Source: Polynucleobacter sp.
GTDB lineage: Bacteria > Pseudomonadota > Gammaproteobacteria > Burkholderiales > Burkholderiaceae
Reading direction: 5' to 3'
Assembly (NCBI GenBank): GCA_024642065.1
Contig: JAHEBW010000045.1
Span: 214,786-278,785, forward strand
Length of the DNA: 64,000 nucleotides
The notes under the pieces are model-generated. The model worked only from the letters and a program-made list of their open reading frames with translations, was not told where the DNA came from and made no database searches. Shown here piece after piece: positions 1 through 8,614 of this stretch. Position 1 is the stretch's first letter. Each line of letters begins with the position of its first letter. The position numbers and the translations under genes were made by a program.

Positions 1-16
1 CTGTGATTAATTTCAT
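1..16 (-). CDS. glnK: PII nitrogen regulatory protein, N-terminal fragment
   Basis: Only the first five codons lie in the window; read on the minus strand they give MKLIT, the usual beginning of GlnB/GlnK proteins. A GGAG Shine-Dalgarno stands just before the ATG. The gene follows the TorF porin by 23 bases on the same strand, and porin-glnK-amtB is a common order in betaproteobacteria. PII proteins report nitrogen status and, as GlnK, gate the AmtB ammonium channel. The call rests on five residues plus context and cannot distinguish glnK from glnB except by the neighbouring sigma54-controlled porin. Confidence 0.55.
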
Positions 17-39
17 ACGTTTCTCCGTGAGATCGCGAA

Positions 40-828
40 TTAGAATGCTTTAAGAACTGAAACAGCGAAGCCGTCTTTATAAAGCTTCTTGTTGTCGCCA
101 GTTGTGGCATAAGACTCTGTACCTGGCTTAGTGTCGTTGATGAAGTACTTCACACCCAACAAATAGCCTTCGTAGTCATATGTCAAACCAACGTTGTAGT
201 CTGCGTAAGAAACTTTTCCAACACTATTTAAATTAGTGCCGCCATTTTTCCAATCTGTATAGCCTGCATGAACTGATGCAGTTAATTTAGGAGCCACTTC
301 TTGTGACAACGTCAAATCGTAGTACATTGTTCCGCTTGCATCTTCACCAGCACCAGTTGAAGCAAAATAATTTGTGCTCATTACGCGTGACACTTTGAAT
401 GCTGCTGGGCCATAAGCTGCGCCTACGTAAATTTCACGTGTATCTGATGTATTAGTTCCTGTGCCATTTGCGCCTGGATAGTTGTAATAGATCGTTCCGA
501 AATCAAGTGCTACGCCAGCAACTTCAGTTTTGTAACCACCGTAGTAATCAACTTCCATATTTGAAGATGAATTAGATGCAGTCCACTCAGAAACTGTTGA
601 GCCCCATGTACCTACATAGAAACCAGATTTGTGGCCGACATCAATACCACCTTGTACAGATGGGTTGCTGTTATTTTGTTTTAAACCACGTACGCGGTAG
701 TCGCTTGTTGCGCCCACGTTATAAGCTACTGTGAATTCTGGTGTCGGCTCAGCCGCTACTACTACGCCAGAAGATAATGTTGCTGCAGCTGCCAAAGCGA
801 TTGCAGAGAGAGTTAGATAAGTTTTCAT
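40..828 (-). CDS. TorF family putative porin
   Basis: An outer-membrane beta-barrel of about 262 residues with a clean Sec signal (MKTYLTLSAIALAAAATLSS, cleavage after VVAAE or nearby). The mature part is rich in alternating aromatic/hydrophobic strands, and the protein ends in a hydrophobic aromatic residue (VLKAF), as barrels assembled by BAM do. It matches the family of small conserved proteobacterial porins (Gcw_chp/TorF). The start at 828 is chosen over an in-frame codon 27 bases upstream because AGGAG lies just before it and the signal peptide then begins correctly. It heads an operon with a glnK-like gene and has a sigma54 promoter with NtrC-type sites upstream, so I infer a role in uptake of a nitrogen compound under nitrogen limitation. 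The substrate is unknown. Confidence 0.85.
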   Translation of the reverse strand: MKTYLTLSAIALAAAATLSSGVVVAAEPTPEFTVAYNVGATSDYRVRGLKQNNSNPSVQGGIDVGHKSGFYVGTWGSTVSEWTASNSSSNMEVDYYGGYKTEVAGVALDFGTIYYNYPGANGTGTNTSDTREIYVGAAYGPAAFKVSRVMSTNYFASTGAGEDASGTMYYDLTLSQEVAPKLTASVHAGYTDWKNGGTNLNSVGKVSYADYNVGLTYDYEGYLLGVKYFINDTKPGTESYATTGDNKKLYKDGFAVSVLKAF

Positions 829-879
829 GTAGTGCACTCCTAATAAACAATCCAAGGGAAATTCCTTGTGTTTAATACA

Positions 880-895
880 AGCAAAAGGTGTGCCA
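880..895 (-). promoter_or_regulatory. sigma54 (-24/-12) promoter of the porin-glnK operon
   Basis: On the minus strand the sequence TGGCACACCTTTTGCT fits the RpoN consensus TGGCACR-N4-TTGCW, with the invariant GG and GC at the correct spacing. It lies about 50 bases before the porin start, and NtrC-type dyads sit 75-140 bases further upstream. Transcription should start near 869. Confidence 0.88.
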
Positions 896-965
896 GTTTC
901 ATTTTTACAATTAAAACAATGACTTATATTGCTAATTATTTAAGAAGCTGCTCGATTGAAGGTTG

Positions 966-1019
966 CGCACCAAGATAGCTTCACAGACATGCACCAAAAT
1001 GAAGCACTGATTTGGTGCA
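966..1019. promoter_or_regulatory. NtrC-type enhancer sites
   Basis: A dyad GCACTGATTTGGTGC (1004-1018) fits the NtrC site pattern GCAC-N5-TGGTGC. Two more GCACCA half-sites occur at 967-972 and 991-996, spaced roughly two helical turns apart. Distance and position relative to the sigma54 promoter at 880-895 are typical for an NtrC enhancer. The same block is also about 60 bases upstream of ubiK on the other strand; an effect there is not shown. Confidence 0.78.
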
Positions 1020-1075
1020 TGAGAATTTCATAATTTTGGTAAAAAGTAGGTATTAAAGATTTATCTGGAGAAGAT

Positions 1076-1327
1076 ATGAACCCGCAAGACATCATGCAAA
1101 AAGTGCAAACCATTGCCAACGATATGCAGAGCAAAGTAGAAGATGCTATTCGTCAGTCACCAGCTAAAGATTTAGAAAAGAATGTTCGCAGTCTCATGAC
1201 TCAGGGATTCCAAAAGATGGATTTGGTCACTCGTGAAGAATTTGATTTACAAACACAAGTTCTTGCAAAGACAAGAGCAAAGTTAGAAGAACTTGAGGCA
1301 AAAGTAAGCGCGCTAGAAAAGAAGTAA
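1076..1327 (+). CDS. ubiK: Ubiquinone biosynthesis accessory factor UbiK
   Basis: A BMFP-domain protein of 83 residues, the usual size for UbiK/YqiC. The N-terminal half is amphipathic (about residues 1-45, ending in a GFQKMDLVTREEF-type segment). The C-terminal third is a heptad coiled coil (roughly 55-83, LAKTRAKLEELEAKVSALEKK region) expected to trimerise. UbiK binds UbiJ and helps aerobic ubiquinone synthesis in the soluble Ubi complex. A strong GGAG precedes the ATG. It stands alone between divergently read genes and ends in a strong hairpin terminator, so it is probably monocistronic. Confidence 0.88.
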   Translation: MNPQDIMQKVQTIANDMQSKVEDAIRQSPAKDLEKNVRSLMTQGFQKMDLVTREEFDLQTQVLAKTRAKLEELEAKVSALEKK

Positions 1328-1346
1328 TTCAAATCCAGCTTTGTAA

Positions 1347-1378
1347 AACAGCAGAACCATGTTCTGCTGTTTTTATTT
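1347..1378. terminator. Bidirectional Rho-independent terminator (ubiK / MFS)
   Basis: An 11-bp perfect stem (AACAGCAGAAC, 1347-1357, with GTTCTGCTGTT, 1361-1371) and a 3-base loop is followed by TTTATTT on the plus strand and by TTTT on the minus strand. It serves ubiK and the converging MFS gene, whose stop codon lies in the tail. Confidence 0.9.
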
Positions 1379-2633
1379 AGAGACCTGCCAAATGATGTTT
1401 CAATGGTTTTGGATAAAACAAAAACCAGAGATAAGAAAAGAATTGAATAAGCAAGAAGATAAAAAACACTTGTTTGAATGCGTCAACTTTTTCAATGCCC
1501 AATGAGGCGGCAAGATCAATACCCCAACCTATACCCCATTGAAAAATAAACGCCCCTACAAATATCAATAAGTTGTAACTTGTAGCGGCAACACCGGCGT
1601 TACGCGATGGAAATGCAGTGATGACAGTACTTTGCCCCAAGATATGGCCCGTTGCACTCACCGCCAAAATAATCCACAAGATCCAACTCAAAGGTGTACT
1701 GAAGTAAATACCTAGCAACTGGCTAAGCAATCCAACTGCTAGCAACCACTTCACATAATTGAGAGTTTTAAATCCTTTGCTATTGGCTCTAGGCAAAAAC
1801 CAAGCATTAAAAGCGTAACCCAATAGCATCATGCCGTTAAATAAAAATAAAACAGTCGCACTTGTTTCAGAGCTGTAACCTAAAACCTCAATCATCCAAG
1901 GCCCTAGCCACAAAGTTTGCAAAGCTAAGAAACCACCGTGGTTAACAATACCGATCGGTAACATTCTTAAAAAGAAAGGATGAATCAGAATATCTTTTAA
2001 ACCAAATGATTTTTCTTCATTGATATTTGCTTGCTTAGCAGCTGGCTGATCATCCAGCTTAGGGATGCCCAATCGAATACCGATAAATGCAAGACCTACC
2101 AAAATTGCCATGATAAAAAATGCGCCACGCCATCCGATGTAGGGCAATGCCATTTGAACTGGAATGGTTGTTACCAATGCCCCTGCAGTTCCGAACACCA
2201 ACATGCCAGAAGCCAATTGACTCTGTTGCTCCACTGCGAACCAGCGCCTATAGGCGGTGAATGCTGCCATCAAGCAAGCGGATACGCCGATACCAATAAG
2301 TAATCGACCAACAGTCAGCCCCCACAAACTATCTGCATAAGCAAAAATTGCTGAACCAACTAATGCAATTAATAACAATGCACTCTCAGTTCGTCTTGGG
2401 CCAAAATGGTCTAAGGCCATACCAATTGGAATTTGCATAAGAGCAAATCCAACAAAGTAAGCTGAAGATAAAAGACCTAACTCTGAATGACTAATATTTA
2501 AATCAGAGATCAGCTCGGGCGCTATCACTGCATTGACTGCTCTAAATGCATATGATAAAAAATAGGCAAAAGCAAAAAATAGAAACACACGCCAAGCCAA
2601 AGCGCCACGCATAGGAAGTTGAGTATGAATCAT
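1377..2633 (-). CDS. MFS transporter
   Basis: About 418 residues with 12 predicted membrane helices in two halves and a central polar loop (residues about 205-225, rich in Lys/Asn/Gln). After the second helix there is an MFS loop signature (DHFGPRR). Substrate specificity cannot be read from the sequence. I start it at the ATG at 2633, preceded by AAAGG, rather than at a GTG 27 bases upstream that would overlap the preceding lipoprotein gene. It follows that gene by 7 bases on the same strand and may be co-transcribed with it. Confidence 0.85.
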   Translation of the reverse strand: MIHTQLPMRGALAWRVFLFFAFAYFLSYAFRAVNAVIAPELISDLNISHSELGLLSSAYFVGFALMQIPIGMALDHFGPRRTESALLLIALVGSAIFAYADSLWGLTVGRLLIGIGVSACLMAAFTAYRRWFAVEQQSQLASGMLVFGTAGALVTTIPVQMALPYIGWRGAFFIMAILVGLAFIGIRLGIPKLDDQPAAKQANINEEKSFGLKDILIHPFFLRMLPIGIVNHGGFLALQTLWLGPWMIEVLGYSSETSATVLFLFNGMMLLGYAFNAWFLPRANSKGFKTLNYVKWLLAVGLLSQLLGIYFSTPLSWILWIILAVSATGHILGQSTVITAFPSRNAGVAATSYNLLIFVGAFIFQWGIGWGIDLAASLGIEKVDAFKQVFFIFLLIQFFSYLWFLFYPKPLKHHLAGL

Positions 2634-2640
2634 GTGGCCT

Positions 2641-3246
2641 TTAGTAGGGCTTAAACCCACTCAGAAACATACTATGCTCATCTGAGCTTAAAGTTTTTTC
2701 TAAGTCTTGATTAGATGTCAGTGTTTGCAAAATAGTTTGTTGATAAATTAAAACTTGACCATCAGGAAAGACTCTTTGCACAAGTCGAGTTCGCATCAAT
2801 CGGCGCTGACCATCTGGACCCAAACCATCAACGATCCATTCTTTAGCTGGCAATTTTTCTGATGCCTGACCAGAAGTATTGATTGTGATTGGATTATGAG
2901 GCGTAGGTTGACTAGCCTTTAAATTACTCAAAGTGCCTGCTTGAATGAATTCAAGTAATTGAGACATGCTTGCCGACGATCTTAATTCCTTTGGAACCTG
3001 AATCACTCCAACAGCGTACAAGCCATCTTTTACCTTAATGGCTTCCATGGTCATTGTTAATTTTTGTTGCTGAAATAACATCGCCTTTTCAGCACGGCTT
3101 GGCTTTCCAGGATAAAGAGCCTCATACATCAAGTCATCAGATCGAACTGTGCGCCAATCAAATGTGGGCGTACAAGCAGAAAGCACGAACAGAAGACATA
3201 AAAATGAAAAGAGGCGGTTTATCAACATAAAAGAATTATTTTGCAT
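2641..3246 (-). CDS. Putative lipoprotein of unknown function
   Basis: 201 residues with a lipoprotein signal ending in the lipobox LSAC (Cys at residue 25), so the mature protein is probably anchored to a membrane. The remainder is polar, without motifs I recognise. There are two possible starts, 3246 and an ATG at residue 7 (3228); the shorter one gives the more typical 18-residue signal. Neither has a clear ribosome site. The start is only 11 bases from the divergent TlpA gene, so the promoter must lie inside that neighbour. An MFS gene follows 7 bases downstream. Confidence 0.7.
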   Translation of the reverse strand: MQNNSFMLINRLFSFLCLLFVLSACTPTFDWRTVRSDDLMYEALYPGKPSRAEKAMLFQQQKLTMTMEAIKVKDGLYAVGVIQVPKELRSSASMSQLLEFIQAGTLSNLKASQPTPHNPITINTSGQASEKLPAKEWIVDGLGPDGQRRLMRTRLVQRVFPDGQVLIYQQTILQTLTSNQDLEKTLSSDEHSMFLSGFKPY

Positions 3247-3257
3247 AAAATAGGATT

Positions 3258-3788
3258 ATGCCTACTCAATCTATTTTTCGTTTATTTATTCGCGCTAGAT
3301 GCTTGTCATTGTTAAGCGCATTTGTGTTCATCCTCGGTCTCGCTGCTTGCTCTTCAGATACACAGCAATCCATGCCTAACTTTAAAGTATCAGAAATATC
3401 AGGCAAACAACTGACACAAGATGATTTTAAAAATAAGGTCGTTATCTTCAATTTTTGGGCAACCAGCTGCACTACATGCGTGAAAGAAATGCCTCAGCTA
3501 GTAGAGACCTATCAAAAGTATAAAACCGAAGGTCTTGAATTAGCAGCTGTTGCTATGGCCTATGACCCACCGATGTATGTGGTGAACTTCGCAGAAACCA
3601 GAAAGCTTCCATTTAAGGTTGTTTTAGATTCTGACGGAAGTGTTGCCAAAGCTTTTGGAAAGATTCAGTTAACGCCAACAACTATCGTTGTTAATAAAAA
3701 AGGCAAGATTATTAAGCGCTATGTTGGCGAACCAGACTGGTCTGAATTTCACCAGCTCATTGAAAAGTCTTTAGCTGAAAAAGCCTAA
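3258..3788 (+). CDS. TlpA family thiol-disulfide oxidoreductase (lipoprotein)
   Basis: 176 residues. The N-terminal hydrophobic segment ends in a lipobox (LAAC, Cys about residue 30). A thioredoxin fold follows, with the active site NFWATSCTTCVKEMP, that is CTTC instead of the common CGPC, and the cis-Pro region (LTPTT). TlpA-like proteins act in the periplasm, usually reducing disulfides, for example in cytochrome c maturation. No cytochrome biogenesis gene is nearby, so the partner is unknown. TAGGA lies before the ATG. It is convergent with lipA (13 bases apart). Confidence 0.85.
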   Translation: MPTQSIFRLFIRARCLSLLSAFVFILGLAACSSDTQQSMPNFKVSEISGKQLTQDDFKNKVVIFNFWATSCTTCVKEMPQLVETYQKYKTEGLELAAVAMAYDPPMYVVNFAETRKLPFKVVLDSDGSVAKAFGKIQLTPTTIVVNKKGKIIKRYVGEPDWSEFHQLIEKSLAEKA

Positions 3789-3801
3789 AGACTTTTGAGG
3801 A

Positions 3802-4755
3802 TTAAACTGCGCCAGCCTTTTCTGCTTGCTGGTCAGCATGGTAACTAGATCGCACCATTGCACCAACTGCAGCATGAGTAAAGCCCATTGCATAGGCCTC
3901 TTTTTCAAACATGGCAAATGTGTCCGGGTGAACATAACGACGCACTGGCAAATGATGTCCTGATGGCGCTAAATATTGGCCAATGGTCAACATATCAATG
4001 TTGTGCTCACGCATATCGCGCATGACTTCAAGAATTTCCTCATCCGTCTCACCCAAGCCCACCATCAAGCCACTCTTGGTGGCAACTTTTGGATACAAGG
4101 CTTTAAAGTCTTTAAGTAACTTTAATGAGTGCATATAGTCAGAGCCTGGTCTTGCTTCTTTATATAAGCGAGGTACAGTTTCTAGATTGTGATTCATAAC
4201 ATGAGGTAGGCCATTAGCAAAAATATCTAAAGCCTTTTCAAGACGACCACGGAAATCAGGAACCAAAACCTCAATACTGGTGTTCGGTGACAAATCTTTT
4301 GTTTTAGTAATGCAATCAACAAAATGTTGAGCGCCACCATCACGTAAATCATCACGATCAACACTGGTGATCACGACATAAGACAACTTCAAAGCAGCAA
4401 TTGTTTTAGCCAAATTAAGTGGCTCATCCACATCTAGAGGATCAGGGCGGCCGTGTCCAACATCACAAAATGGACAGCGACGAGTACATTTATCACCCAT
4501 GATCATGAATGTTGCGGTACCTTTGCCAAAACATTCTCCGATGTTAGGGCAGCTAGCTTCTTCACAAACTGTAACCAGTTGGTTTTCTCTTAGGATTTTT
4601 TTAATCTCATGAAAGCGAGAATTGCCGGAAGCCGCCTTGACTCGAATCCACTCAGGCTTTTTAAGCACCTGCTCGATAGGAACAATTTTGATAGGAATGC
4701 GAGATGTCTTATCAGCTGATTTTTGTTTTTGATTTGGATCGTAGGTCTTGGTCAT
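3802..4755 (-). CDS. lipA: Lipoyl synthase
   Basis: A radical-SAM enzyme that inserts two sulfurs into octanoyl groups on lipoyl domains. 317 residues, normal length. The auxiliary cluster motif has Cys64, Cys69 and Cys75 ([12 protein letters not shown]). The radical-SAM CxxxCxxC motif is at Cys90, Cys94 and Cys97 (CTRRCPFC), and the C-terminal RSSYHA motif carries the Ser that ligates the auxiliary cluster. The ATG overlaps the lipB stop by four bases (ATGA), so the two are translationally coupled. Confidence 0.97.
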   Translation of the reverse strand: MTKTYDPNQKQKSADKTSRIPIKIVPIEQVLKKPEWIRVKAASGNSRFHEIKKILRENQLVTVCEEASCPNIGECFGKGTATFMIMGDKCTRRCPFCDVGHGRPDPLDVDEPLNLAKTIAALKLSYVVITSVDRDDLRDGGAQHFVDCITKTKDLSPNTSIEVLVPDFRGRLEKALDIFANGLPHVMNHNLETVPRLYKEARPGSDYMHSLKLLKDFKALYPKVATKSGLMVGLGETDEEILEVMRDMREHNIDMLTIGQYLAPSGHHLPVRRYVHPDTFAMFEKEAYAMGFTHAAVGAMVRSSYHADQQAEKAGAV

Positions 4756-5402
4756 GACCGCACCTCTAGTTGTTTTGATAATTGGCTCAATAGGTATTTA
4801 GCCACAATATCGATATTGTCGCTCACTCCAAGGGAGCGCAGGTCAATTGTCTTTAAACCCGCATAACCACAAGGGTTGATGGCCTCAAATGGCGCTAAAT
4901 CCATATGCACATTGAGCGCGAGACCATGATAACAACATTGCTTGGTCACTTTAAGCCCTAATGCTGCGATTTTGGCCCCAATATTATTGGATGAAATTTT
5001 GTCCTGTGGGGCTAAATAGATTCCAGGGGCCCCCGTATGGCGCTCACCTTGAATACCCAAATCTGCCAAGGTATCAATAATGGATTGCTCAATTCGATGC
5101 ACCAAGTCACGAACAAATAAATGGCGACGTCTTAAATCTAACAACAAATAAATAACTAACTGACCAGGGCCGTGATAAGTAATTTGCCCACCCCTATCAA
5201 TCGGTATGAGCGGAATTTCAGAATTGGCTTGAAGTAAGTGTGCAGGATCTCCTGCCTGACCCAATGTATATACCGAAGGATGTTCTAGAACCCAAATCTC
5301 ATCCGGGGTATTTGCGTCGCGCTGCGCCGTAAATTGCTTCATCGCCTCATAAGTTGGCAAATATTCTTGACGCCCCAAGTGACGAATAACCATATCCATC
5401 AT
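4752..5402 (-). CDS. lipB: Octanoyl-ACP:protein octanoyltransferase
   Basis: Moves octanoate from acyl carrier protein to lipoyl domains, the step before LipA. 216 residues with the family signature [14 protein letters not shown] (about residues 70-83), the catalytic Lys in GAKIAALG and the catalytic Cys in NPCGYAGL. It starts directly after the stop of the DUF493 gene and overlaps lipA by four bases, forming a compact lipoate operon. Three nearby ATGs (codons 1, 2 and 4) leave the exact start uncertain. Confidence 0.96.
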   Translation of the reverse strand: MMDMVIRHLGRQEYLPTYEAMKQFTAQRDANTPDEIWVLEHPSVYTLGQAGDPAHLLQANSEIPLIPIDRGGQITYHGPGQLVIYLLLDLRRRHLFVRDLVHRIEQSIIDTLADLGIQGERHTGAPGIYLAPQDKISSNNIGAKIAALGLKVTKQCCYHGLALNVHMDLAPFEAINPCGYAGLKTIDLRSLGVSDNIDIVAKYLLSQLSKQLEVRS

Positions 5403-5708
5403 TTATAGAACAACGCTCACCATGGGATGTGTTGATAGTGTTCGATACAACTCATCTAACTGTTCGCGACTTGTTACTCTGACTGTTACGGTTAGCCCCA
5501 AATAATTTCCATTTTTTGATGGGCGACGTTCAATTGTTTGCACATTGAAGTTGGGATCAAAATTCAATACAACACGCTCAATAGCTGATTGATAACCTTC
5601 AACTGCCTTACCCATTACTTTGATAGGAAAATCACATGGGTACTTGATCAAGGACTCTTCTGGAGGAATATCCACATTAAGCTCCTTGGGTTGGATCTGG
5701 CTGACCAT
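5403..5708 (-). CDS. ybeD: DUF493 family protein (YbeD-like)
   Basis: 101 residues of the YbeD/HP0495 family, a small ferredoxin-like alpha-beta fold resembling ACT regulatory domains. Family features are the YPCDFPIKVMG segment near residue 23 and the C-terminal LYRTLSTHPMV. It is found next to lipB in many proteobacteria, which suggests a regulatory link to lipoylation, but its biochemical role is not established. The first 32 bases overlap the end of the upstream hydrolase gene; no later start codon fits, so the overlap looks real. Confidence 0.9.
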   Translation of the reverse strand: MVSQIQPKELNVDIPPEESLIKYPCDFPIKVMGKAVEGYQSAIERVVLNFDPNFNVQTIERRPSKNGNYLGLTVTVRVTSREQLDELYRTLSTHPMVSVVL

Positions 5709-6396
5709 GCCATGCTCTTAAAATTAAATCGCGAATGCAATGCAATTTGCGATGAAAGAAATGGTCTGCTCCTGGAATGACTTGAACAGTTAATTCTTGT
5801 GGTCGAGCCCAATCAATCACACTGCTAAGCGGTATAACATCGTCCACTTCACCATGAATCACAATCGTATCCTTGGGCACGGGGGCTACTTCCCATTTTG
5901 AAGTAGCGCTACCAACCATAATCAATCGCTCTGGTGGCGACCCAATTTCTTCTAAATGTTTAACAACGTAGCTGCTGACATAACTACCAAAAGAAAATCC
6001 TGCCATTGCTAAAGGAAGCACGCCAACCAATGCCGGCCAAGCGTGGCCTTCTAGCTCAGCAATACCTTGCCAACTAAACGAATCACGCATCCATGCAATG
6101 ACTGCAATTAAATCTTCAGCCTCGCCTTTACCATCATCGTGCGTTCCTTCACTACTACCAACGCCCCTAAAATTGGGTCGCAAGGTTACATAACCTAATT
6201 GCGCAAATGTTCGTGCCAAAGTTTGCGCCACCTTGTTGTCCATTGTTCCGCCCAACAAAGGATGCGGATGAGCAACTAATGCAATCCCTCTTGGGCGATA
6301 GCTATGAGGGTGATGCTTAATTTCATCAGGCAAATCGAGGGATGCCTCGATTAGACCTGCAGGACCCTGAAAATGTATCTTGATTGTGCGACTCAC
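5677..6396 (-). CDS. Alpha/beta hydrolase
   Basis: 239 residues with a complete alpha/beta-hydrolase triad: nucleophile Ser in GFSFG (about residue 130), Asp in HGEVDDVIPL and His in GADHFFH near the C-terminus. It belongs to the small hydrolase group annotated as CocE/NonD-like or YsgA-like, usually cytosolic with undefined esters as substrates. It has a GTG start immediately after the TAA of the ferredoxin gene and no gap, and it overlaps the DUF493 gene by 32 bases. Its place in a lipoate operon is conserved-looking, but a role there is not evident. Confidence 0.85.
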   Translation of the reverse strand: MSRTIKIHFQGPAGLIEASLDLPDEIKHHPHSYRPRGIALVAHPHPLLGGTMDNKVAQTLARTFAQLGYVTLRPNFRGVGSSEGTHDDGKGEAEDLIAVIAWMRDSFSWQGIAELEGHAWPALVGVLPLAMAGFSFGSYVSSYVVKHLEEIGSPPERLIMVGSATSKWEVAPVPKDTIVIHGEVDDVIPLSSVIDWARPQELTVQVIPGADHFFHRKLHCIRDLILRAWHGQPDPTQGA

Positions 6397-6708
6397 TTAT
6401 TCAATCCTCAATCGATCAACAATTTGACCTTTGATGAAATGCTCATTAATGATTTCATCCATGTCACTTTGATCAACGGCTGTGTACCAAATACCCTCTG
6501 GATAAACGACCATAGCAGGACCATGCGCACAACGATCTAAACAACCTGCTTTATTGATTCTGACTTTACCCGCACCAGACAAGCCTAGTTCTTTACAACG
6601 AATTTTCGTGTATTCAAACAATTGATTGGCGCCATGCTGGGCGCAACAGTCATCACCGTTTTCACGCTGATTTAAACAAAAGAATAGGTGGTATTTAAAG
6701 TAGCTCAT
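6397..6708 (-). CDS. [2Fe-2S] ferredoxin, thioredoxin-like
   Basis: A protein of 103 residues when begun at MSYFKYHLFFC (ATG at 6706-6708). Upstream in-frame codons would add a hydrophobic stretch that overlaps the VanZ gene and is not part of the family. Four cysteines fit the thioredoxin-like 2Fe-2S ferredoxin pattern: one near residue 9, one in the DDCC pair, then AGC-x3-C (AGCLDRC). Such proteins transfer electrons or take part in Fe-S metabolism. It sits two genes upstream of the Fe-S enzyme LipA's operon partners, but a direct link is only a guess. Confidence 0.85.
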   Translation of the reverse strand: MSYFKYHLFFCLNQRENGDDCCAQHGANQLFEYTKIRCKELGLSGAGKVRINKAGCLDRCAHGPAMVVYPEGIWYTAVDQSDMDEIINEHFIKGQIVDRLRIE

Positions 6709-6716
6709 AAGCAAAA

Positions 6717-7811
6717 TTATATAGAGGAAGAGCGCATTAGACGCTTGAGTAAAGATAAGGATGCCCCAATTGGCCAAATCCAAGCAAGCCAAGCCATCAA
6801 ATGATTAAAGTGGATTAATCGACCTTGTCGCCATTCTTGAATGGTGAGGATGTAATAAGGATTTTTTGGAAAGAAATTCACCAATAAGATCATCCCCGCC
6901 AAACTTAACAAAGCCACCAAATATAACCACCTGTTTTTTAGTTGCAAAACGGCGATCAAAATCAGAGTGGCAAAAATCATTCCCCATAAAGCAGCGGGTG
7001 TTAACCACAAGAAACTCTTATCAACCCCAAACTGCATACCAGAGAAAAGCGCCTTTAAAACAATGGTGGCAACCAGCAAAGTTAACAGTAGTCGCGCCCT
7101 AGGGGCACCTAATCGCATGGTGATGGCAAGACATGAGCCAGCAGCCAACCAAGCCACCATCGTTGTGGCAATCTCTAAGGCTGCAAAATTAAATGTATCT
7201 TTCCAAATAGCTTGGTTAGCCCATACACCACCCCAGTCACCCATAGCCAACCATGCAGTTTGAGGATAAATTTGAGCAAACGGAAATGCCATCATCAGAA
7301 TAATCCCGCTGGTGTGTAAACCAAACCACTCAATACGTCGATGTTGGAATGCACTGCCGGATAACCATCTTGGATCCAGTGGCATAGCTAATAACGCACC
7401 AATAGTTGCGCCACCCATATTTGCCCACCAATCAACATTGCTTGGAATCCGGGTTGATAACCAAGTCTGCAAAGATTCCAATGAGCCAGATACCAAGCCG
7501 CCTAGCAATAAAGCGAATAAAAGAGCTTTATAAGCTTTCAAACGTGGATAAACAGCAAATACAGTTAAGAAACCTAAAGGCAAATAACCCAAAATATTAG
7601 TAAATACATCAAATGAGGTGATGTATCTAGGGATGGGTGCATTGATCCAATCAAATATTCCAGCCCCAACCGCAACATTAAAGTTAAATGGATAAATACT
7701 GGCGTAGATAATCAACAACACATAGGCAAAAGCCGCTATGCGGGCAGTTGGCATGGGTAAATCTGGCCAAGATAAGCGCTGAGGACGTTGAAAATTGTCT
7801 GACATATGCAC
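6717..7811 (-). CDS. VanZ family membrane protein
   Basis: About 364 residues with many membrane helices. The first ~130 residues form a VanZ-like domain (YPFNF near residue 43, DVFTNILGYLPLGFL near 68-82, and an SLESLQTWLSTRIPSNVDWWANMGG-type region near 110-135). The rest is a second set of helices without an assigned function. VanZ relatives include the teicoplanin-resistance protein, but most chromosomal members have no known activity. Two ATGs two codons apart (7811 and 7805) can start it. It heads the ferredoxin-hydrolase-DUF493-lipBA run and is divergent from birA with only 14 bases between. Confidence 0.82.
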   Translation of the reverse strand: MHMSDNFQRPQRLSWPDLPMPTARIAAFAYVLLIIYASIYPFNFNVAVGAGIFDWINAPIPRYITSFDVFTNILGYLPLGFLTVFAVYPRLKAYKALLFALLLGGLVSGSLESLQTWLSTRIPSNVDWWANMGGATIGALLAMPLDPRWLSGSAFQHRRIEWFGLHTSGIILMMAFPFAQIYPQTAWLAMGDWGGVWANQAIWKDTFNFAALEIATTMVAWLAAGSCLAITMRLGAPRARLLLTLLVATIVLKALFSGMQFGVDKSFLWLTPAALWGMIFATLILIAVLQLKNRWLYLVALLSLAGMILLVNFFPKNPYYILTIQEWRQGRLIHFNHLMAWLAWIWPIGASLSLLKRLMRSSSI

Positions 7812-7825
7812 ATAGTACCTACAAT

Positions 7826-8614
7826 ATGAATATGGCTATAAATTGGATACTTGAGCGCGTAGAAGAAAGCACCTCCACTAATGAAGACTTGATGTCTCGT
7901 TGGAGGGCTGGATTGCTATGGGAGCCTGTTGCAAGAATGGCACTTAAGCAAACTTCTGGCAGGGGCAGAATGGGAAGAGCCTGGGTCAGCGGCCCTGATA
8001 CAGCACTTACTTTCTCAGTAGCCTATCCATTTAAAAAAGGTATTCAAGATTTATCTGGCTTAAGTCTTGCCTGTGGCTTGGCTGTGGTTAAAGGAATTGC
8101 ATCAGCCACAAACACCAGCAAAGAAGATCTTCAAAAGATGGGCTTAGGTTTAAAGTGGCCTAACGACATTTTATTGAATCAAAAGAAATTAGCTGGCATG
8201 CTTATTGAAGGTGGCCGGTTGAAAACTGAAGAGCCGACCTGGTTAATTATCGGCATTGGTATCAACCTTAATAGCAATTCAAATATCTCTGCTCAGATTG
8301 GTAGAGAAATTGCCGGCGTTAACGACCTGGCCATCTCAACACCCATCAATGCTGACTTATTGTGGCTAGAACTTCTGAAAGAATTAGGTGCCGTCATTGT
8401 GGATTTTGAAAATTCTTCATTTAAGAAGTTTCAAACTGAATGGAATGACTGGGATGTGTATAAAAACAAAATGTGTCAAATCCACCAACAAGATAAGTTA
8501 GAGTTGGAAGGCACCGCAAAAGGTGTTGATGAAAATGGCTGCCTGTTGATTGAAAGTTCAGGCACTTTAAAGAAAATTATTAGCGGTGATGTTTCCTTAA
8601 GAATAGCTGAATGA
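7826..8614 (+). CDS. birA: Biotin--[acetyl-CoA-carboxylase] ligase (no DNA-binding domain)
   Basis: Activates biotin to biotinyl-AMP and attaches it to biotin carboxyl carrier protein. The catalytic domain has the ATP/biotin motif GRGRMGRAW and the KWPNDILLNQKKLAGML segment, followed by a short C-terminal SH3-like part. The winged-helix repressor domain of E. coli BirA is absent, so this is a group I ligase and not a biotin repressor. I start it at 7826 (MNMAINWILERV); 7832 is equally possible, and an upstream in-frame ATG overlaps the VanZ gene. The stop overlaps the coaX start (ATGA). Confidence 0.93.
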   Translation: MNMAINWILERVEESTSTNEDLMSRWRAGLLWEPVARMALKQTSGRGRMGRAWVSGPDTALTFSVAYPFKKGIQDLSGLSLACGLAVVKGIASATNTSKEDLQKMGLGLKWPNDILLNQKKLAGMLIEGGRLKTEEPTWLIIGIGINLNSNSNISAQIGREIAGVNDLAISTPINADLLWLELLKELGAVIVDFENSSFKKFQTEWNDWDVYKNKMCQIHQQDKLELEGTAKGVDENGCLLIESSGTLKKIISGDVSLRIAE

